DNA of 52,988 bases. Source: a virus. The DNA lies in IMG/VR virus record IMGVR_UViG_3300046777_001138, positions 1-52,988 of that record. One strand, given 5' to 3'. Made by a program: the position numbers and the translations under genes. Shown piece by piece: positions 32,278 to 41,336 of this stretch. Positions within the stretch are counted from its first letter, which is position 1, and the number at the start of each line of letters is the position of its first letter. The notes beneath the pieces were generated by a model. It did not search any database. It was not told the DNA's origin and saw only the letters and a program-made list of their open reading frames with translations.

Positions 32278-32284
32278 CATTATA
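32278..32284 (-). promoter_or_regulatory. TATAATG box after the capsid gene
   Basis: GGCTTATAATG in the 76-bp gap between the capsid gene and the next gene. The same text occurs at 40389-40395. It is a candidate late promoter -10, although it lies very close to the ribosome binding site. Confidence 0.4.
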
Positions 32285-32299
32285 AGCCTTGTGGAAAGA

Positions 32300-32327
32300 A
32301 TCCCCCGGGTTTTTTAGGCCCGGGGAT
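32300..32327 (-). terminator. GC-rich hairpin downstream of the capsid gene
   Basis: Stem ATCCCCGGG with CCCGGGGGAT (one bulge) around CCTAAAAAA. It lies 18 bp after the capsid stop. A partial terminator would keep capsid expression above the downstream genes. The T-run after it is weak (ATTCTTT). Confidence 0.6.
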
Positions 32328-32344
32328 AAGCCTACCTGCTACGA

Positions 32345-33715
32345 TTAGGACGCAGCAGAGGTCTGTTTGGCGGTGTGCCAAGGTGACAACACAGCGGGAA
32401 TACCTTTTTCAGCACCGAAGTAGCTGGCAACGAGTCCATTGTCAACCATGCTGTAGCTGGCAGGTGCAGCCTGTTGGATGGTAAGCGGGAACGCTTGCAT
32501 GTACGCAAATGCTTTCGTGGTATCGGTGAGGAACCAAGTCGCAGTTGCCTGAGCCGTGGTGTATCCACCAGTGACCAACTCTTGCTCAAGCAAGGGGCTG
32601 GTAAGGACCTTGTACGAACCGAAGTTCGACACAGGGTTACCCGCACCGCTGTTGACATACAGAGGGTTAGCCGAAGACTGAGCGCCACCAGTACGGAACT
32701 GGGTGGTGAGCGAGTCAAGGATAAGGTTGGCGGTAGCCAGCTTGCCGGGACACACAACCAGAGTGGTTGGGTTGACCAAGATGCGCTTGCCAGTATCAGG
32801 ATCGGTAAACCGACTGAAAGCAAGGTAAGCAGTCTGGATCGAGGTCCAGTCGTAGAGAGGGTTTGCGTCGGAAACAACAAGGTTACCAGCGTAACCGAGG
32901 GTGTTACCAGCAGCAGCGACGTAAGTGTTATACGCAGTACCCTTCCAATTGAAGGCATTGCTTACACCAGAGAACATCTGAAGCTGCTCAAGTTCCTTAC
33001 GGTAACCGAGTTCTTCACCGATGCTCATGGCATTGGAGAGGATATCGCCAGTCAAATCGTAGAAAACAGCTTCCTTGGTCACATCAATGGCCAAAGCGTT
33101 TTCACGAAGTTCCGGAGTTTGGATCCAGCGTTCCCCGAACTGAGTGCGAGGATGAGGCTGACCGGGTTGACGACGAGCAGCACGGTCACCAATGGGGTTG
33201 AGCCCAATGATTTTCTGACCGTTCAGCTTGGTAGGAATGGTCTTCATCAACTGGTCACCGATGAACGATGGGTTATTAAACCCTTCGAGCATCTTGACTT
33301 CGATCAAACCACCGGTCAGGATCGAGTAGGCGTTGATGTTGATGAACGCTGAGGGATCGAGACCGATACCCGTCGATTCAAAGATCGCATTCTGATTGCC
33401 ACCGCTGGCAGCAGTAATGTGGTTCTTCGCCCGGACATATTTGGCGTAAGTCTCACCGTTGATAGGGTCCAGCATGGCCAGACCTTCAGATCCAAGAATA
33501 CTTTCAGCTACCTCACGGAGACTGAAATTATCAGCAAACAGCTGACGATTAGGATCCAGCTTGCGGTTACCATTGGCATCTTTGTGATCGTTGCCGTTGG
33601 CATCGCACAATCCAAGCCCATGGCGCATTTGGGTAACAAAACTTTGTACCCCTTTCCCGCCACTACGGCTGCAACTTTCGTAAGCATCCCGAAGAACAAA
33701 CTTATTGATAGACAT
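32345..33715 (-). CDS. Major capsid protein (HK97-fold), 456 aa
   Basis: The largest head protein, encoded after protease-scaffold and decoration genes. It has the usual capsid features: an N-terminal helical arm (MSINKFVLRDAYESCSRSGG), an ENALAIDVTKEAVFYDLTGD helix-strand region, a WTSIQTAYLAFSRFTDPDTG stretch, then RILVNPTTLVVCPGKLATAN and AWFLTD-like text near the end. The last part resembles the P-domain of many phage capsids. AAGGAG lies six bases before the ATG. Two tall antisense frames overlie it and are ignored. Confidence 0.88.
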   Translation of the reverse strand: MSINKFVLRDAYESCSRSGGKGVQSFVTQMRHGLGLCDANGNDHKDANGNRKLDPNRQLFADNFSLREVAESILGSEGLAMLDPINGETYAKYVRAKNHITAASGGNQNAIFESTGIGLDPSAFININAYSILTGGLIEVKMLEGFNNPSFIGDQLMKTIPTKLNGQKIIGLNPIGDRAARRQPGQPHPRTQFGERWIQTPELRENALAIDVTKEAVFYDLTGDILSNAMSIGEELGYRKELEQLQMFSGVSNAFNWKGTAYNTYVAAAGNTLGYAGNLVVSDANPLYDWTSIQTAYLAFSRFTDPDTGKRILVNPTTLVVCPGKLATANLILDSLTTQFRTGGAQSSANPLYVNSGAGNPVSNFGSYKVLTSPLLEQELVTGGYTTAQATATWFLTDTTKAFAYMQAFPLTIQQAAPASYSMVDNGLVASYFGAEKGIPAVLSPWHTAKQTSAAS

Positions 33716-33748
33716 GAAATCTCCTTATGACTGTTTGGCTACTCAGGG

Positions 33749-34258
33749 TTAGGGGATGGCATCGGCTGCACGAAGAGCCGAGAACTTGCCAACAAGACGG
33801 ACACGGAGAGATTCCGTACCGGACCCAACCTTGGGTTGGAGAAGTTGACCGATGACGCTACCAGAGGTAGAGCCGATGGCAACAGTGCTGTCAGAACCGA
33901 CTACGCCGACAACAGTAGAACCAACTACCGAAGCAGCACCGGTTACCGACGCCATGTAGATCGCCGACAAAGCGATGACAATACCGTCAGTACCAGTAGG
34001 ATAACCGGGAGTACCCGCAGAAGAGTCGGTAGCAAGTTTACCCTGCATCGACACACCACAGAAACTAGCACCGATGTAAGCCACGGTATCAGAGATACCA
34101 GCGGTTCCCTTGCTGACAGGCTCAACCTTCCCCGTAGCAGGATCGAAACACATGAGATCACCGGGGTTGATTGCAGTCGAAGCAATCGCCGGAAGACTCA
34201 GGGTCTCATATACTTCAGGGGGAAGACAAAAACGCCATCCGTTCGCATTCGTACTCAT
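33749..34258 (-). CDS. Capsid decoration protein, 169 aa
   Basis: Gly/Ser/Val/Ala-rich protein with the pattern TAINPGDLMCFDPATGKVEP and later AYIGASFCGVS, seen in small proteins that stabilise phage capsids. Located between the protease-scaffold and the capsid genes. GGAG upstream of the ATG. Confidence 0.7.
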   Translation of the reverse strand: MSTNANGWRFCLPPEVYETLSLPAIASTAINPGDLMCFDPATGKVEPVSKGTAGISDTVAYIGASFCGVSMQGKLATDSSAGTPGYPTGTDGIVIALSAIYMASVTGAASVVGSTVVGVVGSDSTVAIGSTSGSVIGQLLQPKVGSGTESLRVRLVGKFSALRAADAIP

Positions 34259-34271
34259 GTGGTCTCCTTAG

Positions 34272-35303
34272 TTAGCTGCGAAGAGCAGCGAAGTCGATCT
34301 TGTAAGGCTGACTCGGAGCGCCTACCGAACCAGTGACAGGCTTCTCAACGGATTCCGCCAAAGCCATCTTCTTAATCAATGCCACGGCTGAAGACCTTGG
34401 TACGGCACCAAGACTTTCCATGACAGCCTTTTCGAGTTTCACACCAGCGACATCGCAGAGATGCTCGATCTCCGAGAGACTGTTGGAAGATTCCGCAACC
34501 GCTGGAGCAGGTGCAGGAGTTTCTACCTTCTGAGCAACAACCGTGGATTCCGCCACGGGAGCCGCAACAGTTTGTTCGACGACAGGTTCTGCCATTGCAG
34601 ACTCCTTGTGAACGGGATCAACAAAGGAAAAACTCTCGGAGGCAGATCCCTTCTCCTCTTTCGAGCTTGACTTGTCATCGGTATCGGATCCAGATTCGTT
34701 ATCCGTAATACCGTATTCCTCGGCAACAGCCTTGAGCTTGTCACCGTATTCCATGTCCTTGTTCGATGACAACGAAGACATCTTTTTGCACTTGGCACAC
34801 TCACCGACTACATGGCTCATGGACTCGTGCATAGCTTCGGTAGTAGCAGGAGCGCCGACAAGATCAACTGAAATTACTTTGTCGATCTCTTGAGCCTCTT
34901 GCACACCACCTACAGACTTCCATTTACAGATGGCATAATGAGAGAACCCCATGGTATGCGGCATCTTCTCAGCGGTCTCCATTACCTTGGAAGATATTGG
35001 ATCCGACAACAGCAACTGAAAGTCACCGTAGATACCTTCACCGACCACATAGCGAACATTGATGATCTGACCAAGACGGTCATTTACATCACGATCAACC
35101 GGATTTTCCCGGTCATGGTTTCGGTTGACCACTGCGTTTTCATACTTGTGGAAACCTTCCCGCATCGCTTTGTCAGAATATCGCCGACCGTTCTTGGATA
35201 CTGGACCCAAGATCTTGATATTCCTTATGATACCTTCTTTCTTGTCTACGACAAGTTTAGAGAAGGACGTTGATTCATGTACTTCAGATAGATTACTAGA
35301 CAT
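34272..35303 (-). CDS. Prohead protease with C-terminal scaffold
   Basis: The N-terminal half has the phage maturation-protease pattern: IRNIKILGPVSKNGRRYSDK, VVNRNHDRENP with the likely catalytic histidine near residue 60, MGFSHYAICKW near residue 118, and VISVDLVGAPATTEAMHES near 143-161. The second half is Ala/Glu/Val-rich low-complexity (AEPVVEQTVAAPVAESTVVA), as expected of a scaffolding segment removed after assembly. A single 343-residue fusion would therefore both scaffold and cleave. A TATAATG box lies just before the start. Confidence 0.85.
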   Translation of the reverse strand: MSSNLSEVHESTSFSKLVVDKKEGIIRNIKILGPVSKNGRRYSDKAMREGFHKYENAVVNRNHDRENPVDRDVNDRLGQIINVRYVVGEGIYGDFQLLLSDPISSKVMETAEKMPHTMGFSHYAICKWKSVGGVQEAQEIDKVISVDLVGAPATTEAMHESMSHVVGECAKCKKMSSLSSNKDMEYGDKLKAVAEEYGITDNESGSDTDDKSSSKEEKGSASESFSFVDPVHKESAMAEPVVEQTVAAPVAESTVVAQKVETPAPAPAVAESSNSLSEIEHLCDVAGVKLEKAVMESLGAVPRSSAVALIKKMALAESVEKPVTGSVGAPSQPYKIDFAALRS

Positions 35304-35307
35304 GCTA

Positions 35308-35314
35308 CATTATA
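35308..35314 (-). promoter_or_regulatory. TATAATG box before the protease-scaffold gene
   Basis: GGAGTATAATG upstream of the ATG at 35303. The GGAG also acts as ribosome binding site, so the box could be coincidental here. Confidence 0.35.
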
Positions 35315-35317
35315 CTC

Positions 35318-36919
35318 CTATTCTTTGTTTTGTTCACCCGGTTTGGAGTCTTTCTTTTTATCTTCATTTGCTTTATCGGCAGATTGTTGTAATATGACAG
35401 GCTCGATAATCTCTGCCGGTTTACCATCTCCGCCGGGAATAACACGGGCCTGATTAGCCATAGGAGGTACAGGATCTTCAACAGCTTCTTGGCGACGATT
35501 AGCAAGTTCTTCTTCGTAGTCCCAATCATTTTCAGAACAAATACGATGCTTGGACTTGATACCCATCTCAACATATTCTTTGTTCATGCGTGCTTCAGCA
35601 CCCTTGTCACGAACCTCAATCGAAGGCGCAGTAAGAACAAGTTCTACCTCGTCCTCCCACTCCAACGGAATAAGCCCAGCCAACGCAGCGTTCTTCATAG
35701 CTGCCATAATGATCGACTCGAAGAATTCCCCGTAGTCGTCCTGCATCGAGGTACAAGTACGCAGGAATGGGGATTCCGCCGTGAGAGACGACGCATTGCT
35801 CATCTCACCACTTTTACCGGATACAACCCATTCAGGAGCATTCCAGCGACTACCAGCACACCTAAGCAGACCCTGAAGCACTTCAAGGTGCGCAGTAACA
35901 TTTCGCCCACCGGGAGGCTCAATGTACTTGGTATTTGTCGTCATATCCAAGATCGCACCCGGGGTAACCGTCTGGTAACCATCAAATGCGCTTGGCATCA
36001 AGTTATTCGGAAGATTTGGAGCGTAGGGATACCCCGATTTCTGGGTGTCAAGGAAGTCGTCAATCTGGGCCGCTGTCGATCCGTCATGCTCCCGAATAGC
36101 TGCAATAGCTGCCTGAATCGCTGATCCCTCACCAACATTACGGGTAAGTTTCAACGAGAGATTGAACATTTCCGCCGTAGAAAACGCAAACGCAGGTTCA
36201 CCACGCTTCATCTTCTCGGTGCAGAACATCTTGATATGCTTGATCTTGTCCGCTTCAACAAACGTATCTGGTCCTACAGACCCATTAGGGCCATTGTATC
36301 GGACGTTGTATCCCTTAATGTTCTGAGTATCTATAACGTCAGTTTTAATACCGAACGACCACTCAAAGAAAGTGGCATCATATGGCATACATACCAATTC
36401 AGGCTCAATAGAACGGAATTGAAGATATCCGTCTTCGCTAGGAAACAACCGCACAAAGTCTTCACCATCAACTTGAGACCGTTCAAAACACTCTTTTTGG
36501 AACTTGATAAACTTCGTCTTCTTCATCCAGTCCTTAAGGAAGTTTCTACATTGCTTAACCAACTCAGCGTTTGAACCAATAAAATGTGGCTTAAATCCCT
36601 TGCCAATAACATACCCACGGATAGCCTGAATAGTACCGCTAGCGTTGGAATTTGTCTTGTAAATAAAACGACTTACCGCACGAAGCCTGCCAAGATCTAG
36701 CTCGTTACGGACAAATGGGTAGTCCGCACCATAGGCCCTGTCTATAGGATTGTTTACGCCGTAAGGACTGAATCCAATACCTAAATACTGGCTTGACCCA
36801 TACATCATGGAGTCGCCTTGCCAGTCCATAGGCTGAGCAGGGAAACCCCATGACTCACGGACAGCCTGCTTACGAATTGGCTGAGTCGGCGAGAACATCT
36901 TTTTCAGCCAATCGAACAT
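35318..36919 (-). CDS. Portal protein, 533 aa
   Basis: Forms the dodecameric gate for DNA entry and exit. It shows SRFIYKTNSNASGTIQAIRG near residue 65, QVDGEDFVRLFPSEDGYLQF near 150 and a YVEMGIKSKHRICSENDWDY end region, all common in lambda-type portals. The ATG at 36919 has GGAG six bases upstream, which rules out the ATG at 36931. The C-terminus is Gln/Lys-rich. It follows the large terminase by 58 bp. Confidence 0.88.
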   Translation of the reverse strand: MFDWLKKMFSPTQPIRKQAVRESWGFPAQPMDWQGDSMMYGSSQYLGIGFSPYGVNNPIDRAYGADYPFVRNELDLGRLRAVSRFIYKTNSNASGTIQAIRGYVIGKGFKPHFIGSNAELVKQCRNFLKDWMKKTKFIKFQKECFERSQVDGEDFVRLFPSEDGYLQFRSIEPELVCMPYDATFFEWSFGIKTDVIDTQNIKGYNVRYNGPNGSVGPDTFVEADKIKHIKMFCTEKMKRGEPAFAFSTAEMFNLSLKLTRNVGEGSAIQAAIAAIREHDGSTAAQIDDFLDTQKSGYPYAPNLPNNLMPSAFDGYQTVTPGAILDMTTNTKYIEPPGGRNVTAHLEVLQGLLRCAGSRWNAPEWVVSGKSGEMSNASSLTAESPFLRTCTSMQDDYGEFFESIIMAAMKNAALAGLIPLEWEDEVELVLTAPSIEVRDKGAEARMNKEYVEMGIKSKHRICSENDWDYEEELANRRQEAVEDPVPPMANQARVIPGGDGKPAEIIEPVILQQSADKANEDKKKDSKPGEQNKE

Positions 36920-36951
36920 AAGGATCTCCAATCAAATTTACTACCTAGCCA

Positions 36952-36960
36952 CACTATAAG
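36952..36960 (-). promoter_or_regulatory. TATAGTG box between terminase and portal
   Basis: TGCTTATAGTGTGG in the 58-bp gap, similar to the box at 24905. About 30 bases upstream of the portal start, so a promoter with a short leader is plausible. Confidence 0.5.
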
Positions 36961-36977
36961 CACAAGATTTCAAATAG

Positions 36978-38471
36978 TTAGGTCTTTAGACCCTTAGCGC
37001 CCGGTTTAATTTTACCATTACATAATGATATCAAAGTCCTTAAAGCTAGTTCTAAACTATCCGGTCCATCGTCGTATCTAGCTGAAGGGAACATTTTTAG
37101 TTGGTCTACCAATAAAGCACCATATTGGTTTTTGACCACACGAATTCTTTTTTGCTCCAAAAATGGACCTAACCGCCGAATTCGTATTTCCTTCTTGATA
37201 ACATTATGCACTCCTTGCGTTACAAGCCTCATGTTTAACAAATCGCTTTTTTTCGACAGGTTGTTTAACAAAAGGCTCTGGAACGAGTTTGACTCGCATG
37301 TTATCATTGACGGATTGTACTTCTGTGACATTTCGATAACGGTGTCTACAATAGCTTCGGCGCTCATCCGGCTGATTATGGGGTTTGCTAAAACCGTATT
37401 ATCTCGTAATCGAGCCAGCAATGTAATAGCGCAATAATCTCCAAGTTTAGCTTCGTTGCCCTTGGAAGGGTCAATTGCGATTACACTCTCTACAATTTCT
37501 GACCTTTGGGGCCATTTATCTTCCCACCATATGTGATCTGCGAATAAATCTACCGGCCATTCAGTAGCACCCGGAGCAGTTGGGTTCTGTTGATATAAAG
37601 CCTCAAACTCTCTCGTACCAAGGCTCGTCTTTATCTGCTCAAGCGCCTGAGCATCATACTTGGTAGGCCATAGAGCCTCTCCAATGGCCCTAGGATCGTC
37701 TTTATGGTTCTCACCCGTAGCAATCGCTGGCAGACACAGATACTCGAACTGGTCAGCGTTCTTCTCCATCAGCTGGGTCTGAAGAACAGCGCCGACAAGA
37801 TCCTCCGGGTTCCACCGGGTCATCACGATCAGGATCCGGGCATCCTTTTCAGCACGAGTTCTAAAAGTGGATTTATACCAATTTAGTATGTTTTCCCTGA
37901 TTGTAGGTGAGTCAGCGTCAGCACGGTTCCTGATCGGATCGTCCACGATCAGCCACTGACCGCCCATACCAGTAATCGAACCACCAACACCGGCTGAACG
38001 ATAAAAGCCTCTTTTTCCAACCATTTCAAACAAGTCAGAAGTTCGTGTATATCTTTCTGACACAGCCCCACGGCCGCCCTGACCTTCTGCTAATCTAGAA
38101 TCAGGGAATAAACGCTTGAATTCTTCTGAACATATATATTTCTGCACATCGTTGTTTATTCTACTAGACAATTCGCTGGAGTAGGAACAGGCCATTACCC
38201 CAGTATCCGGGTTCCTACCAAGGATGTAAGAAGGCAAAAGACGACTGATAAGTTCGGATTTACCATGCCGTGGAGGCATTGACACACATAAACGCCGAAG
38301 ATGGTTAGGATCTTCCAGCGGAAGGAACATCCGTTCGATATTGTCAATGATTACTTGATGATGCCACGAACATTCGAATTGTGGAAATACATACTCAGCG
38401 TAATGTTTGAAGCTAGTCCTAGCGTTTTCACGCTTGGCTAGTTCGTTGATCATCATGTCCAGTTCGTTCAT
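36978..38471 (-). CDS. terL: Terminase large subunit
   Basis: A 497-residue packaging motor. The ATPase has SMPPRHGKSELISR near residues 64-77 (Walker A), WLIVDDPIRNR near 173-183 (Walker B) and a following MTRWNPEDL coupling motif. The nuclease domain begins with VIAIDPSKGNEAKLGDYCAI, its first metal-binding aspartate near residue 334, and ends with a D-x-x-DS-like block (YDDGPDSLELALR). It overlaps the small subunit gene by 44 bp. Confidence 0.96.
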   Translation of the reverse strand: MNELDMMINELAKRENARTSFKHYAEYVFPQFECSWHHQVIIDNIERMFLPLEDPNHLRRLCVSMPPRHGKSELISRLLPSYILGRNPDTGVMACSYSSELSSRINNDVQKYICSEEFKRLFPDSRLAEGQGGRGAVSERYTRTSDLFEMVGKRGFYRSAGVGGSITGMGGQWLIVDDPIRNRADADSPTIRENILNWYKSTFRTRAEKDARILIVMTRWNPEDLVGAVLQTQLMEKNADQFEYLCLPAIATGENHKDDPRAIGEALWPTKYDAQALEQIKTSLGTREFEALYQQNPTAPGATEWPVDLFADHIWWEDKWPQRSEIVESVIAIDPSKGNEAKLGDYCAITLLARLRDNTVLANPIISRMSAEAIVDTVIEMSQKYNPSMITCESNSFQSLLLNNLSKKSDLLNMRLVTQGVHNVIKKEIRIRRLGPFLEQKRIRVVKNQYGALLVDQLKMFPSARYDDGPDSLELALRTLISLCNGKIKPGAKGLKT

Positions 38472-38970
38472 CAGTGAAGTCTCTGTCGTTGATCACAGGT
38501 TCACTAGATGGACGAATCACTTTAGCCTCAATCACATTCTGAGGCTTGTTTTCTATACGCTGCTGCCTTGCTCTTTCAGCTACCAAGGCCTGTAACTGCT
38601 GATCACTCATCTTCGACGGATCAGTCGTATTGATCAGCCTATGGTCAATCTCAGTCTTCGATGTGTACCCACGGCCTTTACCCAGCGTAGACAAGGCCAT
38701 CTTCACCGCCCAAGGATCTCCGCTGATGACAGCATCGCTGAAGTGCCCTTCAGCCACATCCACGAGCATGTTTCTTAGTTTGTCAATCAGTTCACGAAGC
38801 CTTGGCCTTACTGCAATGAACCTACTCAGACGGTATAGGTCGATATCCAGAAGATTAGCCGCCTTTGGCACAGACCCATTACACGCTTTGAGTGCAATGG
38901 TTACTTCCCGCAGGGTCAACCGTTTACCCGCTGGAGTACCCTCAGGTGATTCTTCTAGGTCGTTAGTCAC
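38428..38970 (-). CDS. terS: Terminase small subunit
   Basis: A 180-residue protein with an N-terminal HTH-like unit (LTLREVTIALKACNGSVPKA then ANLLDIDLYRLSRFI) that would bind the packaging site. GKGRGYTSKTEIDHRLINTT in the middle and a Gln/Arg-rich coil near the C-terminus fit TerS proteins. GTG start overlapping the upstream stop (GTGA), with AAGGAA upstream. It directly precedes and overlaps terL. Confidence 0.85.
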   Translation of the reverse strand: MTNDLEESPEGTPAGKRLTLREVTIALKACNGSVPKAANLLDIDLYRLSRFIAVRPRLRELIDKLRNMLVDVAEGHFSDAVISGDPWAVKMALSTLGKGRGYTSKTEIDHRLINTTDPSKMSDQQLQALVAERARQQRIENKPQNVIEAKVIRPSSEPVINDRDFTDERTGHDDQRTSQA

Positions 38971-39158
38971 TTGTGTTCCTTTTGAAATGCCGACTTGTGG
39001 AAGTCAATGTCTGCATCTTCCAATGCTTGAAGAGCATCCAGCCTACCCTTAATAGAAAAGTAGGATGCGGCAGCATGTTCTGCGCTGCTAACCGCTTGGC
39101 TTGTCATAAACGCAAGGATCTCTTTCCTAGCCTCAGCAATCCATTCACTCAGCGTCAT
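38967..39158 (-). CDS. Hypothetical protein, 63 aa
   Basis: Helical protein (MTLSEWIAEARKEILAFMTS, then KGRLDALQALEDADI). The ATG at 39158 has GGAG seven bases upstream. It ends in a GTGA overlap with terS, so it is part of the packaging operon. Its function is unknown. Confidence 0.65.
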   Translation of the reverse strand: MTLSEWIAEARKEILAFMTSQAVSSAEHAAASYFSIKGRLDALQALEDADIDFHKSAFQKEHK

Positions 39159-39159
39159 A

Positions 39160-39798
39160 CTAACTCTCCACTTTAGGTTCCACATCGGCCAACATTAGCC
39201 TAACATCCCGTTCCGTGATCGGATCATCCACACCCAACCCAAACTTCTTCATAACTTGTTTCATGTCTAAAAGCCATGGATCCAGCCCTGAAAGGGCCAG
39301 TTTCTGTAGTAATTCGACCAAAAGTCGTGTCACTACCTCGTTTTCACCCATGTCCTTGCCAGAATCAAGCAATGATTCAACATACCACGATTGGAAGATT
39401 CTGGTCCCCTTTTCGTAGGTAGATTCCTCAATATCAATGAAATCTTCCACATAAATCGGTGAATTGATGCTTCCAGACCACTCAGCCTCAATACCATGGG
39501 AATGTAAAGCCGAAACAGTATTTTTCATCACATCTTTGAGTAGTTTAGCTATTGCACCCTTCTCGTATTTCGCTGCGGTACGGGTAGCAATTGACAAGAA
39601 GATTGGTAACCTTCCCTCATCTGCCATTTCGTCTAGCCCACGCTCTGTAAGATACACTCCCACATAATAATCACACTTGTACTTAACAAGACGCTTACGA
39701 GCTTGGTGACTAAATTCTGAATTTGCTTCCGCTATGTCCATACCCAGAATCCCATGGTAAAATTCTGGGCCAAATATTTTCTTAATCCTTTCAGGCAT
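39160..39798 (-). CDS. Hypothetical protein, 212 aa
   Basis: I do not recognise it. The start MPERIKKIFGPEFYHG was chosen because it overlaps the HNH stop by 8 bp. The upstream extension is hydrophobic in a way that suggests non-coding. The protein is mixed alpha-beta and acidic. It lies between the HNH gene and the terminase genes. Confidence 0.65.
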   Translation of the reverse strand: MPERIKKIFGPEFYHGILGMDIAEANSEFSHQARKRLVKYKCDYYVGVYLTERGLDEMADEGRLPIFLSIATRTAAKYEKGAIAKLLKDVMKNTVSALHSHGIEAEWSGSINSPIYVEDFIDIEESTYEKGTRIFQSWYVESLLDSGKDMGENEVVTRLLVELLQKLALSGLDPWLLDMKQVMKKFGLGVDDPITERDVRLMLADVEPKVES

Positions 39799-40327
39799 CG
39801 TGACGCAATTTGGCATTGTAGGCATAAGAAAAGTCTCCGTGCAGTTTAGAAGCAGCCTCACAATACGCTTTATAAGCCTCTTCAGCAGTATAAAAGGCCC
39901 CCAAATATTTCTGCTTCTGTTGTACACAAATACTTGCCGTCCACTTGTTTTTATCCCTATTCCAGCTAACTCCCTTGAACCCAGATGTATTATCAGACCG
40001 TTTCCCTTTGTTACAGCAATTTTCCGACGCTGTACTTAACCGCAAGTTTTCTATACGGTCATTAGAATGATCCCGATTTATATGGTCTATTTGCTTTCCT
40101 TCTTTAATTTCACCATTATGCAACATCCATATAATCCTAGCCCTTGATGTATATCTACCGTTTAGTCTAATATACCAGCGCCCAGATCTTTTGTGCAAAG
40201 TACCGGCTATAGATCCTGCTGCGGCAACTACTCTATTTGCAAATCCACCGTTTATTCTGTCTATTTTCCAGCGAATAACACCCGGTTCCGACTCATAAAA
40301 TAAATCATGTACGCTTAGACTGTTCAT
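39791..40327 (-). CDS. HNH homing endonuclease with AP2-like domain (second copy)
   Basis: A 178-residue endonuclease. DHINRDHSNDRIENLRLSTA is the HNH core (H, N, N), and NTSGFKGVSWNRDKNKWTAS is an AP2-type DNA-binding repeat. Its N-terminus MNSLSVHDLFYESEPGVIRW is similar to the copy at 41337. GGAGG upstream of the ATG. The 65-bp leader, including the hairpin and the TATAATG box, is shared with the third copy, so the two were duplicated together. Confidence 0.92.
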   Translation of the reverse strand: MNSLSVHDLFYESEPGVIRWKIDRINGGFANRVVAAAGSIAGTLHKRSGRWYIRLNGRYTSRARIIWMLHNGEIKEGKQIDHINRDHSNDRIENLRLSTASENCCNKGKRSDNTSGFKGVSWNRDKNKWTASICVQQKQKYLGAFYTAEEAYKAYCEAASKLHGDFSYAYNAKLRHDA

Positions 40328-40356
40328 ATCAATCCTCCACGAAAGGGTTGGTCAAA

Positions 40357-40395
40357 GCCCGAGCAGTTGACGCTGCGTCGGGCACTTTCATTATA
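40357..40395 (-). promoter_or_regulatory. Leader of HNH copy 2: TATAATG box and hairpin
   Basis: GGCTTATAATG at 40398-40389, then stem GCCCGA/TCGGGC (40357-40362 with 40378-40383) containing GCAG/CTGC, then a TTTGACCAACCCTTTC segment and AGGAGG-type site. The same arrangement occurs before the third HNH copy. Confidence 0.55.
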
Positions 40396-40398
40396 AGC

Positions 40399-41055
40399 CT
40401 ATCTACCGTAAAGCTCTAACGGAACGTCATCGAAGTCCTCGTGGCCTAGTGTCTTGTCTATGTCTCGGTTAAACACACAGAATGTACCGTACTTCTGCTC
40501 CAACACCCAATCAACGTAACGAGCAGCTTGTTTTTCATTGGGAAACTCCCGAAATACCGTAGCTCTCTTAGCTTTCGTAGTGTCCCCAACTCGTATTTCA
40601 CCTCTCCATACCCCCGGAATATGCACTCCAAACCCCGGATCCCAACTCACGCCGAAGTATTTCCCTTTCTGTCTACGCTGAAGCATTGCTACCGTCTTAA
40701 ACGCCTCATTAGTCGTGTATTTCGAGTTATGTGGCGTATACTTCTCCTTCGGATCAATCCTCGTCAGTACAGCATTACCGGGCCTAGGATGATCCTCATA
40801 CCACTCCAGAAACAACTTCTTGGTATGAAACATAGGACCCAACAGACCCTCCTGCTTCATACGCTGGAAGAAACTCTCCGCATACAACCTCAACCCTAAT
40901 ACACCCTGAGCCTCACGAGTCCTAGGTACACCCTGCTTAAACGCCTTACGCTTCGCTAGGACAGCTTCCTGCCTAGCTGCCTCAAACGGATCATCCGCTT
41001 TTACAAACTTTGACCTGTAAGGATCCCGTTTGATACGCTGTTTCTTAGGAGGCAT
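40399..41055 (-). CDS. AP2-domain protein, possible endonuclease relative, 218 aa
   Basis: Basic protein beginning MPPKKQRIKRDPYRSKFVKA. The C-terminal third (GKYFGVSWDPGFGVHIPGVW, RGEIRVGDTTKAKRATVFRE) is an AP2-type DNA-binding domain. The middle part has a GLLGPMFHTKKLFLEWYEDH segment typical of phage HNH/AP2 relatives, but no HNH motif. The ATG at 41055 has GGGAG seven bases upstream. A regulator or inactive endonuclease is likely. Confidence 0.65.
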   Translation of the reverse strand: MPPKKQRIKRDPYRSKFVKADDPFEAARQEAVLAKRKAFKQGVPRTREAQGVLGLRLYAESFFQRMKQEGLLGPMFHTKKLFLEWYEDHPRPGNAVLTRIDPKEKYTPHNSKYTTNEAFKTVAMLQRRQKGKYFGVSWDPGFGVHIPGVWRGEIRVGDTTKAKRATVFREFPNEKQAARYVDWVLEQKYGTFCVFNRDIDKTLGHEDFDDVPLELYGR

Positions 41056-41260
41056 CTCCACGCTCCCATTCCGCTGGATGATTCATCTCGTCCACATACG
41101 CATTCCATTGACCAACAGGAATCTCCTCAGAGATACCCTTTGCAATCAACGCATTCACCATAAGATTATGGGAATCCATCATAGTCTGTAGGTGCCTATT
41201 CAGAATCCTAGCAACATCCCTACGGAGTACTAGGATTGTTTCTAACGGCTTGTCTTCCAT
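41045..41260 (-). CDS. Hypothetical protein, 71 aa
   Basis: Helical protein (MEDKPLETILVLRRDVARIL). GGAGG upstream of the ATG and a TATAATG box at 41285-41279. It overlaps the AP2 gene by 11 bp. No family recognised. Confidence 0.6.
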   Translation of the reverse strand: MEDKPLETILVLRRDVARILNRHLQTMMDSHNLMVNALIAKGISEEIPVGQWNAYVDEMNHPAEWERGDAS

Positions 41261-41278
41261 AGCTCACCTCCTCACTTC

Positions 41279-41285
41279 CATTATA
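41279..41285 (-). promoter_or_regulatory. TATAATG box before the 41260 gene
   Basis: TTCGTATAATGGAAG, 19 bases before the start codon, followed by AGGAGG. One of the eight boxes on this strand. Confidence 0.45.
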
Positions 41286-41336
41286 CGAAGAAACCTGTAA
41301 GGAAACTAGGGTATAGTCTCTTACAGGTCGGATGTT

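Noticed and set aside
32332-33352. Long antisense and alternate frames over the capsid gene (208 and 292 codons)
   Set aside because: Arg/Ser/Leu- or Thr/Val-rich text typical of shadow frames. The capsid gene explains the region.
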